This document shows positions 55,276-63,783 of a stretch of 64,000 bases of DNA, one piece after another. The translations under genes were made by a program, and so were the position numbers. A model generated the notes under the pieces. It saw nothing but the letters and a program-made list of their open reading frames with translations. It ran no database searches and was not told the DNA's origin. Numbering within the stretch: the stretch's first letter is position 1; each line of letters starts with the position of its first letter. The stretch is from Ctenosaura bakeri (Eukaryota > Chordata > Lepidosauria > Squamata > Iguanidae): positions 337,934 to 401,933 of the forward strand of contig CAOLHI010001299.1 of assembly GCA_948474755.1 (NCBI GenBank), in the 5' to 3' direction.

Positions 55276-56239
55276 TCCCCCCACCCAAGTAAGCGCTTCC
55301 CTTCCCATTCCCTTGCCTGGGTATTCCTAAATAACGGGGCTGGTCCTTGTGGTTCCTTCCAGCGCTATAAAGGAAGGTGCTATAAGGGAAGAAGTAAAGA
55401 GAAAATGCTGAAATGTTTGACATCGGTGGCAGGAAGGAAAAAAAAATCCTAAGCTTATCTCTCTGAAGTGGTGGGGGGGTCATTTCTGTTTTCAGAGGGA
55501 GCTGCCTAATTGATTATTTAGTAATTAGTTAGTGAGTTAGTTTTCATAATATCCTCATTCCACACTTGTTAGCCCAGCCACTTCTGGCCTGCAATGAGTG
55601 CTTTTTGAACATTTTGCTTCTCTGTCTCCCTCTCTTCAGTTTCCCTTTGCCTCTGCTCTCTCCTTATTGCAAGTAATCTGTTTTTTCTCAGACTGATGGC
55701 TCCAAAAAGGAGTCGCCACAGTTCCAGCTGCTTGGATGCCAAGTAGAATTACATCCTCCCAGGCGGATGTTGGAAGGATGAATGTGAATTCCCCGGAAAA
55801 CAAGTTTTTGTCAGGGATGCCAAACCTCTCCAGGCTCTTCCCGGGAACAGGCAGCGCTGAGATGTTCGGCATGCAAAAGGCATGATGTCAACATTCCTTT
55901 GAAGCACTTCCATTTTCTTTAGGCCTGGAAGGAGCATTGTGACTTTCCCTTTTTTGAGCAAGGCAAGAAATTACAAGGAGGTTTCCTAACCGGAGTCTAG
56001 CAAATATGTACTCCTAAGTTAATTGCTAGTATGCATGTGTAAATCAGTGGCCACAGAATGAATTTTTTTGTGTGTCATTTAATATTGCTGCTAATCATGT
56101 ACCCCCACACACACACACTTCATGAATGAAAACCAGGATGCTTTTAGCCAAGAAACATCAGAGTGCAGTTAAGACAGCAACATTTATTAATGAGGAAGAA
56201 TACACAAGCTAGGAGAGGCTGCAGCAGCTTGCTTTTCCC
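55276..56239. other. Unassigned non-coding stretch
   Basis: Nothing recognised. A CA tract is at 56106-56118. Confidence 0.3.
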
Positions 56240-56595
56240 TGCAACAGTCCCATCTAATCCTCTGGCATCCCATTTGTAAACCTGTGTCTTAAAATGTTCC
56301 AGTTTCTCTCTTCTCCTCCCACTTTCCCCCTTTGTTCCCCAGCTTACTTCAATTGCTGCAAACGGAGTTCAAACTACAAAAGTAGTTTGAACTCAGTTAA
56401 CTCAGTAGGGAGGAGAGGGAGGGAAAGAATCTTACCCTTTCCAACAGACTCAGGCAAAAGCAAACTGCTGCAGCTTCTCCTTGCTTATGTGCTTTCCCAC
56501 CTTAATAACTTTTGACCTCTTCAGCACACTCTGATGTGGCTTGGTCCCATGTTTCTCAGTTTTCATCCATGAAATGTTGGAGGCTACACAGGTGC
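56240..56595 (-). repeat. Family D repeat
   Basis: CAACAGTCCCATCTAATCC, CAGCTTACTTCAATTGC, AACTACAAAAGTAGTTTG, CAGGCAAAAGCAAACTGC and CATCCATGAAATGTTGGAG. Its right end is GAGGCTAC. Confidence 0.7.
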
Positions 56596-56700
56596 TGCAA
56601 AGGACGGCAATGGCAAACCACTTCTGAGTATTCCTTGCCTCAGAAAACTCTATGAAATTCATGCAGTCACCATAAATCTGTGAAATCTGTTTTCATTCAG
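56596..56700 (+). mobile_element. Sauria-type SINE 3' part, longer subtype
   Basis: GGACGGCAATGGCAAACC, ACTTCTGAGTATTCCTTGCC and GCAGTCACCATAAATCTG are the extra block and tail of the longer SINE subtype. Confidence 0.6.
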
Positions 56701-57971
56701 GAAATGTTGCGAGGTATGTAAATGAATAAATGGAATTTATAGAAGTGTTGATTTGCCAGGTTAGTATTGATTCAGTTGTCCTACTTTAGGTGGGACTAAT
56801 AGATTTAGGTTAGGGGTGAGAACTCTGTGGCCTTCCAAAAGCTGTTGGACTACAGCTTCCAGCAGGTGCAGCCAGCAGGTGCAGCCAGCAGAAGCAGTGA
56901 TGATGAATCTTGGTCATTGCAGTCAAACAACATCTGGAAGACTGCATGGTTCCCACTCCTAGTTAGGCCACTGGTAGAAACAACAGATTTAAGCCTAAAC
57001 CTCCTTCATAGCTGAATTATCTTGACGTGTTCACTTTTCTATGCATCTTACATATCATACATATTACACTTTATGCTTCCCGTCTTCCAAAGACCCTGGG
57101 GCAGGCTAATATTGTGTAGAAGTCAGAGTATCTGAGCAAGATCTGGAAGGCCCAACTGCAAAATGAACTGCCTCACTTGGGACGCATCAGCCTACCTCAT
57201 AGCTGTGAGAAGCTTTATTGGGCTTCCAGGAAGGGTGTAAGTAAAAGGTTTCCTCCTCTTTTATCCCCACAAGGGAAAGAATCCAGTTGGGTAGTTACAC
57301 ATACATAACCTAAAGTTGCATATTTGTGACTATTTCCTAGATATGATCCCTACACAACCTCTCATTTATTGGATACATAGGGACTGTGAAAGCCCCAAAT
57401 CCTCACTTACCAAGTAGCAGCTGCTGAAATCAGTAGGAATCTGTTTCCCTGTCATTTGGGAAGCAATTGCCTGATGGTCTCACAGCTTCTCATGCAAACA
57501 GTCTCTAGCACAAGGGGCAATTGTGACAGGTATCCTCCTTCTGCCTGTTGCACTGGAGAGGGCTCATAGGAGGGGATGGGAATGTCAATTAACTGCCTCC
57601 TGATTGATGGGAGAACAGACCCCCGTCGCTTACAGTGGCTGGTAGGCAGGGATTGGGGAGACTGGGACAGGAGGCACTGCATAGCACCATAACTATGGCA
57701 CTTATGCATTCATAACTCTCCAACAGGATTCTGACCAACAACACTTGAGAATTCATGTCCAAGATGGCAATGATATTTTATGGGTCAGCAGGGATCTGAA
57801 CCCAGAAGTGTGTGATCAAGTCCTGAAGCCCCAAATACTGTCAATAAGCAAGTAGAAACACATAGGAGTATATTGTACAGACTACACTCTGCCCAATAAA
57901 CAAGAGCAGTGATGGATCACACTAACCAAAGGCTTATCTAGCCTAGTATTCTGTTCCCGCGGTGGTCAACC
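56701..57971. other. Unassigned non-coding stretch
   Basis: A family C-like word TGGACTACAGCTTCCAGC and a 15-bp tandem duplication (GCAGCCAGCAGGT) lie at 56847-56890. Otherwise unassigned. Confidence 0.35.
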
Positions 57972-57974
57972 CCC

Positions 57975-58010
<36 letters not shown>

Positions 58011-58193
58011 GTGCCTTCAAGTCATTTTCTGATTACAGCAACCCTAAAGTAACCCTATCATGGGGTCTTCTGGGGCTGAGAGTATGTGATGCACCCAAGG
58101 TCACCCAGTGGGTTTCCATGACCAAGTGGGGAATCAAACCCTGGTTTCCAGAGTTGTAGTTCAACGCTCCAACCACTACACCATACTGACTCT
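57972..58193 (-). mobile_element. Sauria-type SINE with 9-bp duplication TGGTCAACC
   Basis: A (TTG)n tail of about 12 units at 57975-58010, TGCCTTCAAGTCATTTTC, CAAGGTCACCCAGTGGG, GGGAATCAAACCCTGG and CACTACACCATACTGAC. TGGTCAACC lies at 57963-57971 and 58194-58202. Confidence 0.9.
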
Positions 58194-58202
58194 TGGTCAA
58201 CC

Positions 58203-58800
58203 ACATTCCCTCCCAGAGTTTCAAATATGAAAACGGGAATAGATGTGGTACAACAATAGGCTACCACTCATGTTCTCCAGCCACTGCTTACAGAAGCATA
58301 CTTCCTCTGATCCTGAAGCTGAGATAGCCACCATGACTAGCTGATAACAAAAAAGACCTGAGACAAGGTGGCTGCCATGGGGGCGGGGGGGGAGGTAGCA
58401 AAGAAGCCTTTCCTTTTATCTTTCTTGAACCTCCCAACATTCAGCCTCTTTGGACGGCCCCAGGGTTTGTTTGTTTTTTTGTCTCCCAGTTTAGTCTCCT
58501 TTGAACTTCTGTTGCCCTTTTAAAAGGTAGGATGTGGCAAGGAGGGAGACATTCATCTCCAATGGACAGAGGGCAGAGATAATATCTTTCTCCTGGGAAC
58601 AGGCAACTTCTGTGTCAAGGAGGCCACTTGGTGTTGACTTAGTCTTGTTTCCCGTCCAATGTGACGAATTAAATTCTGAGTGAAGTGTTAAACAGTGAGG
58701 CACATAAGGAGCTGGGCAATTTAAAATTATGTGCTTTTCCTTTAAAAAAAAAGTTCACCACCAGTGAACTTTCTTTAAAATAAAACTTAAAGCAGGAAAC
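58203..58800. other. Unassigned non-coding stretch
   Basis: A short inverted repeat AAAGTTCAC...GTGAACTTT lies at 58750-58773. Nothing else. Confidence 0.35.
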
Positions 58801-59178
58801 TGAGCCAGCATGGTGTAGTGGTTGGAGTGTTGCATTACAAAGCTGGAAGATCAGGGTTCAGCCACCAAACCCACTGGGTGACCTCCGGCAAGTCATCTTT
58901 CCTCAGTTGCCTGTGTTTGTGTCTGTGTCTGTGTGTGACTACTTTCAAGCCATCTGCTGATTTATGGTGACCCCATGAATTTCACTGAGTTTTCTTCTTG
59001 TTGTTGTGTGCCTTCAATTCATTTTTGACTTATGGCAACCCTAAAACTGAGCTATCATAGGGTTTTCTCAGCAAGAGTTATCATTGCCTTCCTCTTGAGG
59101 CCAAGAGTGTTTGACTTGCCCACGGCCACCCATGGGTTTCCACGGCTGAGGAGAGATTCAAACCCATGTCTCCCAGAG
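58801..59178. mobile_element. Cluster of three SINE pieces in mixed orientation
   Basis: A plus-strand head (58801-58910: GCCAGCATGGTGTAGTGG, CACTGGGTGACCTCCGG), a minus-strand tail (58932-58995: CTTTCAAGCCATCTGC, GTGACCCCATGAATTTC) and a minus-strand longer-subtype copy (58998-59178: TTGTTGTGTGCCTTC, GCCTTCCTCTTGAGGCC, CCATGGGTTTCCACGG). Confidence 0.75.
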
Positions 59179-59519
59179 CAGCAGTTCTTCACTTTTTCTT
59201 TATCACAGACCCCCTTTAAATACCTTTTGTTGCTATGGTACCCCGAGACTTAACTCAAGATTTAAAACCCTAAATTGCATCAAGTATTCGTTTAAAGTTG
59301 TTCATCCAGGGTCTTCAGATTTAGAGAAGGGAGAAATAAGTAAATGCACAAACTCCTATTACAGTATGTTTACTGGAATGATTCCACACAAATGTGTCTT
59401 TCTTTCTTCCTTTTCTTCTGTCCATTTTAACTGTAAAAGCTCATAACATTTCTTCAAGCCTTTACGGACCCCCTGTGAGGATCCCTGGGGATCCGGGGAC
59501 CACAGGTTGAGAACCGCTG
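59179..59519. mobile_element. hAT-like element inserted in a SINE, 8-bp flanks
   Basis: Left end CAGCAGTTCTTCAC and right end GGTTGAGAACCGCTG are inverted relatives of the Charlie/SPIN-type terminus CAGnGGTTCTCAACC. Flanks TCCCAGAG (59171-59178) and TCATAGAG (59520-59527) match at 6 of 8. Interior includes CAGACCCCCTTTAAATACC. No coding capacity. Confidence 0.65.
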
Positions 59520-59531
59520 TCATAGAGTCAT

Positions 59532-59625
59532 GCCATTTCTGCACCAGACTGTTATAGCAGCATTATTCCACTTTCAACATCCTATGGAATTCTGGGGTTT
59601 GCAGTTTAGGAGGGGCCTCAAAGGG
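59532..59625. mobile_element. Family A MITE, left half only
   Basis: GCCATTTCTGCACCAGACTG through TTTGCAGTTTAGGAGGGGCC, then lost. Confidence 0.8.
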
Positions 59626-59634
59626 CTATCAAAG

Positions 59635-59945
59635 TGATATCAGAGGGAGGCCAAAGATGGCAAAAGTAATTAATGAGGAAGAACACACAAGCTAGGAGAG
59701 GCTAAGCACTTTGCTTTTGTCTGCACCTACTGGGAAGGACAAGTTTCTGCTCCCCCCTCTTCTCTTACCCCATCTGAATTGATTAAGTGCAAACTACTTT
59801 TGCACTTTGAACTCAATTTGCAGCAACTGAAGTAAGCTGGCGAGGAAAAGTGGGAAGTTTTAAAAGCAGCTGAGAAAACGGGATAACCGAGGGTTAATGG
59901 AAAATGTCCCTGAAGATCAGGATAGTTGGAAAATATGGAACAAAG
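59635..59945 (+). repeat. Family D repeat
   Basis: AGATGGCAAAAGTAATTAAT, AAGAACACACAAGCTAGG, TTTGCTTTTGTCTGCACC, AACTGAAGTAAGCTGG, AGCAGCTGAGAAAACGGG and CAGGATAGTTGGAAAATATG. Confidence 0.7.
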
Positions 59946-60230
59946 ATGTGGAAAGTACAGCCCATTAGCCACATTTGGCCAGAAGGCCAGGTTTGTAGGG
60001 GCCAGGGCTAAATTAGCAGCCCCTAAGTCACTACCATCCATTTGTCTTCCAAAAAATAAAATCTGGAAGATAGAACCAGAAGTTACTTTTATCAGACAAA
60101 AGATACTGAGGGCCTTACCACACTACACCGTTCGAGTGCTATTATTCCAGAAAAGAATTATTATTCCAGAAGAGAAAGTGAAGAGGGGACATGATAGCCA
60201 TATTTAAATATTTGAAGGGATGTCATGTTG

Positions 60231-60290
60231 AGGAGGGCTTGTTGAGGAGGGCTTGTTGAGGAGGGCATGTTGAGGAGGGCTTGCTCCAGA
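60231..60290 (+). repeat. Short tandem expansion in CR1
   Basis: GTTGAGGAGGGCTT-like units occur four times (GGGCTTGTTGAGGAGG, GGGCATGTTGAGGAGG). A single unit is expected in CR1 at this position. Confidence 0.8.
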
Positions 60291-60485
60291 GACTAGGACA
60301 AGGAACAACAGATTCAAGCTGCAGGAAAGGAGATTCCACCTGAACCTCAGGAGGAACTTCCTGACCATCTGAGGTGCCTGGCAGTGGAATGTGCTGCCTT
60401 GGAGTGTGGTGGAGTCTCCCTCTTTGGAGGTTTTTAAGCAGAGGTTGGATGGCCACCTGTTGGGAGCGCTTTGATGTGCGTTCCT

Positions 60486-60698
60486 CAGTTGCGTAGGGAC
60501 ATGGGGGGTGAGAAGACAATTTGCCCCAGGCGGCAATGTTTCTGGGGCATCCTGGTCCTTTGCCATGCCCCCACACACCCTGGCCATGCCCCCACGCACC
60601 ACAGTCACACACACACACACACACCACAGTCATGTCCCTTGTGCTGTAGCCCTGCCTCCTCCCACTGCCCCCTCCACACACTTCAAGCTCTGCCACTG
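60486..60698. mobile_element. Family F hAT-like element inside CR1, 8-bp duplication
   Basis: Ends CAGTTGCGTAGGG and AAGCTCTGCCACTG. Flanks GCGTTCCT (60478-60485) and GTGTTCCT (60699-60706) match at 7 of 8. Interior includes GCCCCAGGCGGCAATG and a CA tract at 60606-60622. 213 bp. Confidence 0.75.
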
Positions 60699-61032
60699 GT
60701 GTTCCTGCATAGCAGGAGGTTGGAAGAGACCCTGTGGTCTTTCCCAACTCTATGATTCTATGATATCACTTTAACTGCCTGGCTGCACCCTGTGAAATTC
60801 TGGAGTTTGTAGTTTGGAGAGGCACTGGAGCTCTAGGGCTGAGAATTCTAAATGCCTCTTCCTAAACTGCAAATCCCATGATTTCATGCAATGGCAGCTA
60901 AAGTGGAATAATAGCGCTATAAGAGAGTAGTGTAATAAAGCCCTGAAAGAAGCTTCTAGGAAGTAAGTTCTTCCTCTGTGGAATATTGGAGGGTATCTAG
61001 TTGCTGATAGGCCATGGCACACAGAGCCCCAG

Positions 61033-61203
61033 GGCCCCTTGACACTACACAGTTATAGTGCTATGATTCCACATTAACTGCCATGGTTCCATCCTGTGGA
61101 ATTCTGGGACATGCAGTCTAGGGAAGGCTCTGTAGAATTTCCAGCCAGAGAGCTCTACTGGCTCACCACACTAGAAATCCCAGTGAGACATAAAAAGGGC
61201 CCT
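61033..61203. mobile_element. Family A-prime MITE, right arm deleted
   Basis: GGCCCCTTGACACTACACAG, TGCTATGATTCCACATTAAC, AATTCTGGGACATGCAGTC, AGCCAGAGAGCTC, ACTAGAAATCCCAG then AAAAAGGGCCC. The inner right arm is missing. Confidence 0.65.
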
Positions 61204-61828
61204 TGCTCTAAATCAGCTGGTACCTGTTTTACAGTCTGACATGCAGCCACTGCGGCTCTCCCAAGTTGGAGATGGGGAGAGAGGCAAGAGAACCTGACTT
61301 TGCTGACTTCCATGCGCAGCCAATAGAAAAGGGCTCCTCCTGTAGCTTCCCCAGTTGAATTTCCTCCTGCCAGCAGGAAGATGGCATGACTACATTTGCT
61401 TTGGCACTTTTTGGTGCTTCTGCAGGGCCTTGTGGGATTTCCTCAAGGGCAGCATGAGCCAGAAGAACTGTATGTTCTCAGAAAGTACCAACACACACAC
61501 ACACAAAACATATGTCTTTGCCACTACCGGGCCTCCTTGAGGATGTCTCGTGTGTTCAGCGACATTACCTCAGCCTACCTCTCTGCTCAGTGACGCCATG
61601 TTCCTAGAGACAGAGCGTGCCCTGCGTTTCCGCAGTTTGTTATTTTTTTCTTTCCAAGCATACAAAGCACATGGCAAGGCAGTGGTTTAGCTGAGCGCTC
61701 AGTAACCTGTCAGAGAGTATGAGGGAAAGATCTGGTGGGAGGACGATGATATTAAAGCTCCTGGGTCCCCACCCAGCATAAGGATTGCAGTCCAAATAAA
61801 GAATTTCTTCCCAGACTCTCTGTCAGAG
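61204..61828. other. Unassigned non-coding stretch
   Basis: A CA tract at 61490-61505. No gene or named repeat. Confidence 0.3.
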
Positions 61829-62022
61829 ACCCTTTCCACACCACACTGTTATAGTGCTGTTATTCTACTTTCAACATGCTGTGGAATTCCAGTGTTTATA
61901 GTTTACTAAGGCCAAAAACTCTCTAGGTGAGAATTCTAAATGCCCCTTCCTACAAACGCCAAGATGCCATAAGCTGTTGAAAGTGGGATAATAACACTAT
62001 AACAGTTTAGTGCGGAAATGGC
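61829..62022. mobile_element. Family A MITE with intact duplication CAGAG
   Basis: Starts ACCCTTTCCACACCACACTG and ends GTGCGGAAATGGC. CAGAG at 61824-61828 and 62023-62027. The right arm carries the variant AACAGTTTAGTGC, also found at 62712-62724. Confidence 0.85.
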
Positions 62023-62027
62023 CAGAG

Positions 62028-62710
62028 TGTCACTGGATAGCAATATGTGTGAAAGGGATCTGGGGTCTTCATAGACCATAAGCTGAACATGAGTCAGCAG
62101 TGTGATGCGGCAGCCAAGAAAGCCAATGCAATTCTCGGCTGCATCAATAGGAGTATGGTGTCTAGATCGAGGGAGGTACTGGTACCACTCTACTCTGCTT
62201 TGGTTAGACCTCATCTTGAACACTGTGTCCAGTTCTGGGCACCCCAATTCAAGGAGGATATTGACAAGCTGGAGCAAGTCCAGAGGAGGGCAACCAAAAT
62301 GGTGAGAGGTCTGGAAGCCATGCCCTATGAGGATAGACTTAGAGAGCTGGGTATGTTTAGTCTGCAGAAGAGAAGGTTGAGAGGGGACATGATAGCCATG
62401 TTTAAGGGATGCCATGTAGAGGAAGGAGAGGGCTTGTTTTCTGCTGCTCCAGAGACCAGGACAAGGAGCAATGGATTCAAGCTGCAGGAAAGGAGATTCC
62501 ACCTGAACTTCCTGACCGTCAGGGCTGTCCGGCAGTGGAATCTGCTGCCTTGGAGTGTAGTGGAGGCTCCTTCCTTGGAGGTTTTTAAGCAGAGGCTGGA
62601 TGGCCATCTGTCGGGAGTGCTTTGAGGGTGTTCCTACATGGAAGAATGGGGTTGGATTGGATGACCCCTGGGGTCTCTTCCAACTCTACATTTCTATGAT
62701 TCTATGATTC
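62028..62710 (+). mobile_element. CR1 LINE 3' end, best preserved
   Basis: The 5'-truncated copy covers the last part of ORF2, a short 3' UTR (CATGGAAGAATGGGGTTGG, GGGGTCTCTTCCAACTC) and the terminal TATGATTCTATGATTC repeats diagnostic of CR1. Relative preservation of the open frame suggests it is among the younger insertions here. Confidence 0.9.
62062..62625 (+). pseudogene. CR1 ORF2 C-terminal fragment
   Basis: About 185 residues are open to a stop at 62625. They include [58 protein letters not shown] and [20 protein letters not shown], which is the thumb and C-terminal region downstream of the reverse-transcriptase catalytic core in CR1. The catalytic core and endonuclease are absent. 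A one-base loss near 62063-62070 shifts the frame upstream. It cannot be autonomous. Confidence 0.85.
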
Positions 62711-62732
62711 TAACAGTTTAGTGCAGAAATGG
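62711..62732 (+). repeat. Family A right-end fragment after CR1
   Basis: Twenty-two bases match 62000-62021 at 21 positions, including the private TTTAG variant. It could be a long target duplication of the CR1 insertion. Confidence 0.6.
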
Positions 62733-62763
62733 TAGTTTCAGATACATTAGCTAACTACTGGGA

Positions 62764-62840
62764 GAGGAAGGAAGGAAGGAAGGAAGGAAGGAAGGAAGGA
62801 AGGAAGGAAGGAAGGAAGGAAGGAAGGAAGGAAGGAAGGA
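62764..62840 (+). repeat. (GGAA)n microsatellite
   Basis: About 19 tandem GGAA units. Confidence 0.95.
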
Positions 62841-62959
62841 CAGACCTTTTCTTTTGACTCTTGGTTGACCTCACTGTTAGCCTGTTGTTTGTTCAGTTCC
62901 TCTGTGACATGTATATCTTGCCTTTCTTCCAATGTGTTCAAGGTAGCATACCTGGTTTT

Positions 62960-63075
62960 CCTGTTTATCCTCACAACAACCCTGCAAGGTAGGTCAGGCT
63001 GATAGTGATTGGCCAAAGTGACTTCCATACAAGATCCCCCTGCTCTCCCATTCAAACGTTCTAACCATGATACTT
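62960..63075 (-). repeat. MIR-like tRNA-derived SINE
   Basis: TTATCCTCACAACAACCCTG, CAAGGTAGGTCAGGCTGA, GTGACTTCCATACAAGATC and CGTTCTAACCATGATAC match the order of a core SINE in reverse orientation. Confidence 0.5.
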
Positions 63076-63420
63076 TCTCTCTCTTTCAGTCTCAGAGGCC
63101 TCTTTCCAAAGTTCAGTTTCTGTTGTCCTTCATATAGCATAAGATAGGACACTATTGGGGGACAAAAGGCAGGGTTTCATTTCAAGAATTGTATCAGATG
63201 TCAAAAGCTTAGTCCTCCTGAGGTGTTTGATGCCCTAACCGTGCCTCTGAGGAAGTGCAGAGTGCTTTTCCCTCACCTACATGCACCTCAAATCCATACC
63301 AAAGCAATAGGCAGAAGTAGGGCAGGAGTGTGTGCTAGAACACCCTAGTGGATTTTGTGCCACTGGGGAAATGAATCGGATTGGGATGTTAACCTAAATT
63401 AAGTGAACCATCAAAGGTAT
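63076..63420. other. Unassigned non-coding stretch
   Basis: No feature recognised up to the DIRS boundary. Confidence 0.3.
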
Positions 63421-63479
63421 GAACAGGTTGCTTACCTGTAACTGTGGTTCTTCGAATGGTCATCTGTGCCCTCACACTA
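63421..63479 (+). repeat. DIRS inverted repeat, outer arm
   Basis: GAACAGGTTGCTTACCTG, TAACTGTGGTTCTTCGAATG, GTCATCTGTGCCCTCACAC. It pairs with 63652-63710. Confidence 0.9.
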
Positions 63480-63651
63480 GGAACTTTCGCGCATGCGCGG
63501 TAGCATTCGGAAGATTCTAGAGCTTAGCAGCTTGGTGGGAACCCCTCCCCCATGCCCGTACCAAGCATGTTCAGCCCGCTAAGCCAACGGTCTCTCCTCA
63601 GTTCTGGAGTCCGCCAATAAGGCACCTGAAAAACGGGACGGCTGGGCGGGT

Positions 63652-63710
63652 GTGTGTGAGGGCACAGATGACCACTCGAAGAACCACAGTTACAGGTGAG
63701 CAACCTGTTC
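63652..63710 (-). repeat. DIRS inverted repeat, inner arm
   Basis: Complement of the outer arm with three differences. It reads GAGGGCACAGATGACCAC, TCGAAGAACCACAGTTACAG, GTGAGCAACCTGTTC on the plus strand. Confidence 0.9.
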
Positions 63711-63783
63711 TTCTTCTTCGTGGTCTCTGTGCCTCACACACTAGGAGATTTTGTAGCTTACCAGTTGGACGGTGGGTCAGGTC

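Larger units (their letters stand above)
60156..60762 (+). mobile_element. CR1 LINE 3' end with internal insertion
   Basis: AGAGAAAGTGAAGAGGGGAC, CATGATAGCCATATTTAAA, a short tandem block at 60231-60290, AAGGAGATTCCACCTGAACC, GCAGTGGAATGTGCTGCC, GGAGGTTTTTAAGCAGAGG, then, after the insertion 60486-60698, GGTTGGAAGAGACC and TATGATTCTATGAT. Frame is broken. Confidence 0.8.
60111..60942. mobile_element. Family A-prime MITE split by CR1 and a hAT
   Basis: Left arm GGCCTTACCACACTACACCG to about 60150; right portion from about 60763 (ATCACTTTAACTGCC, TGGAGTTTGTAGTTTGG, CTAAACTGCAAATCCCATG, GTAGTGTAATAAAGCC). Flanks CTGAG (60106-60110) and CTGAA (60943-60947) match at 4 of 5, again of the CNNN form. 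Confidence 0.7.

Noticed and set aside
60223..60747. 174-residue minus-strand open frame
   Set aside because: It is antisense to CR1 and crosses the boundaries of the family F insertion.
61936..62607. 223-residue minus-strand open frame
   Set aside because: It is the antisense shadow of the CR1 ORF2 fragment and runs into a family A element.
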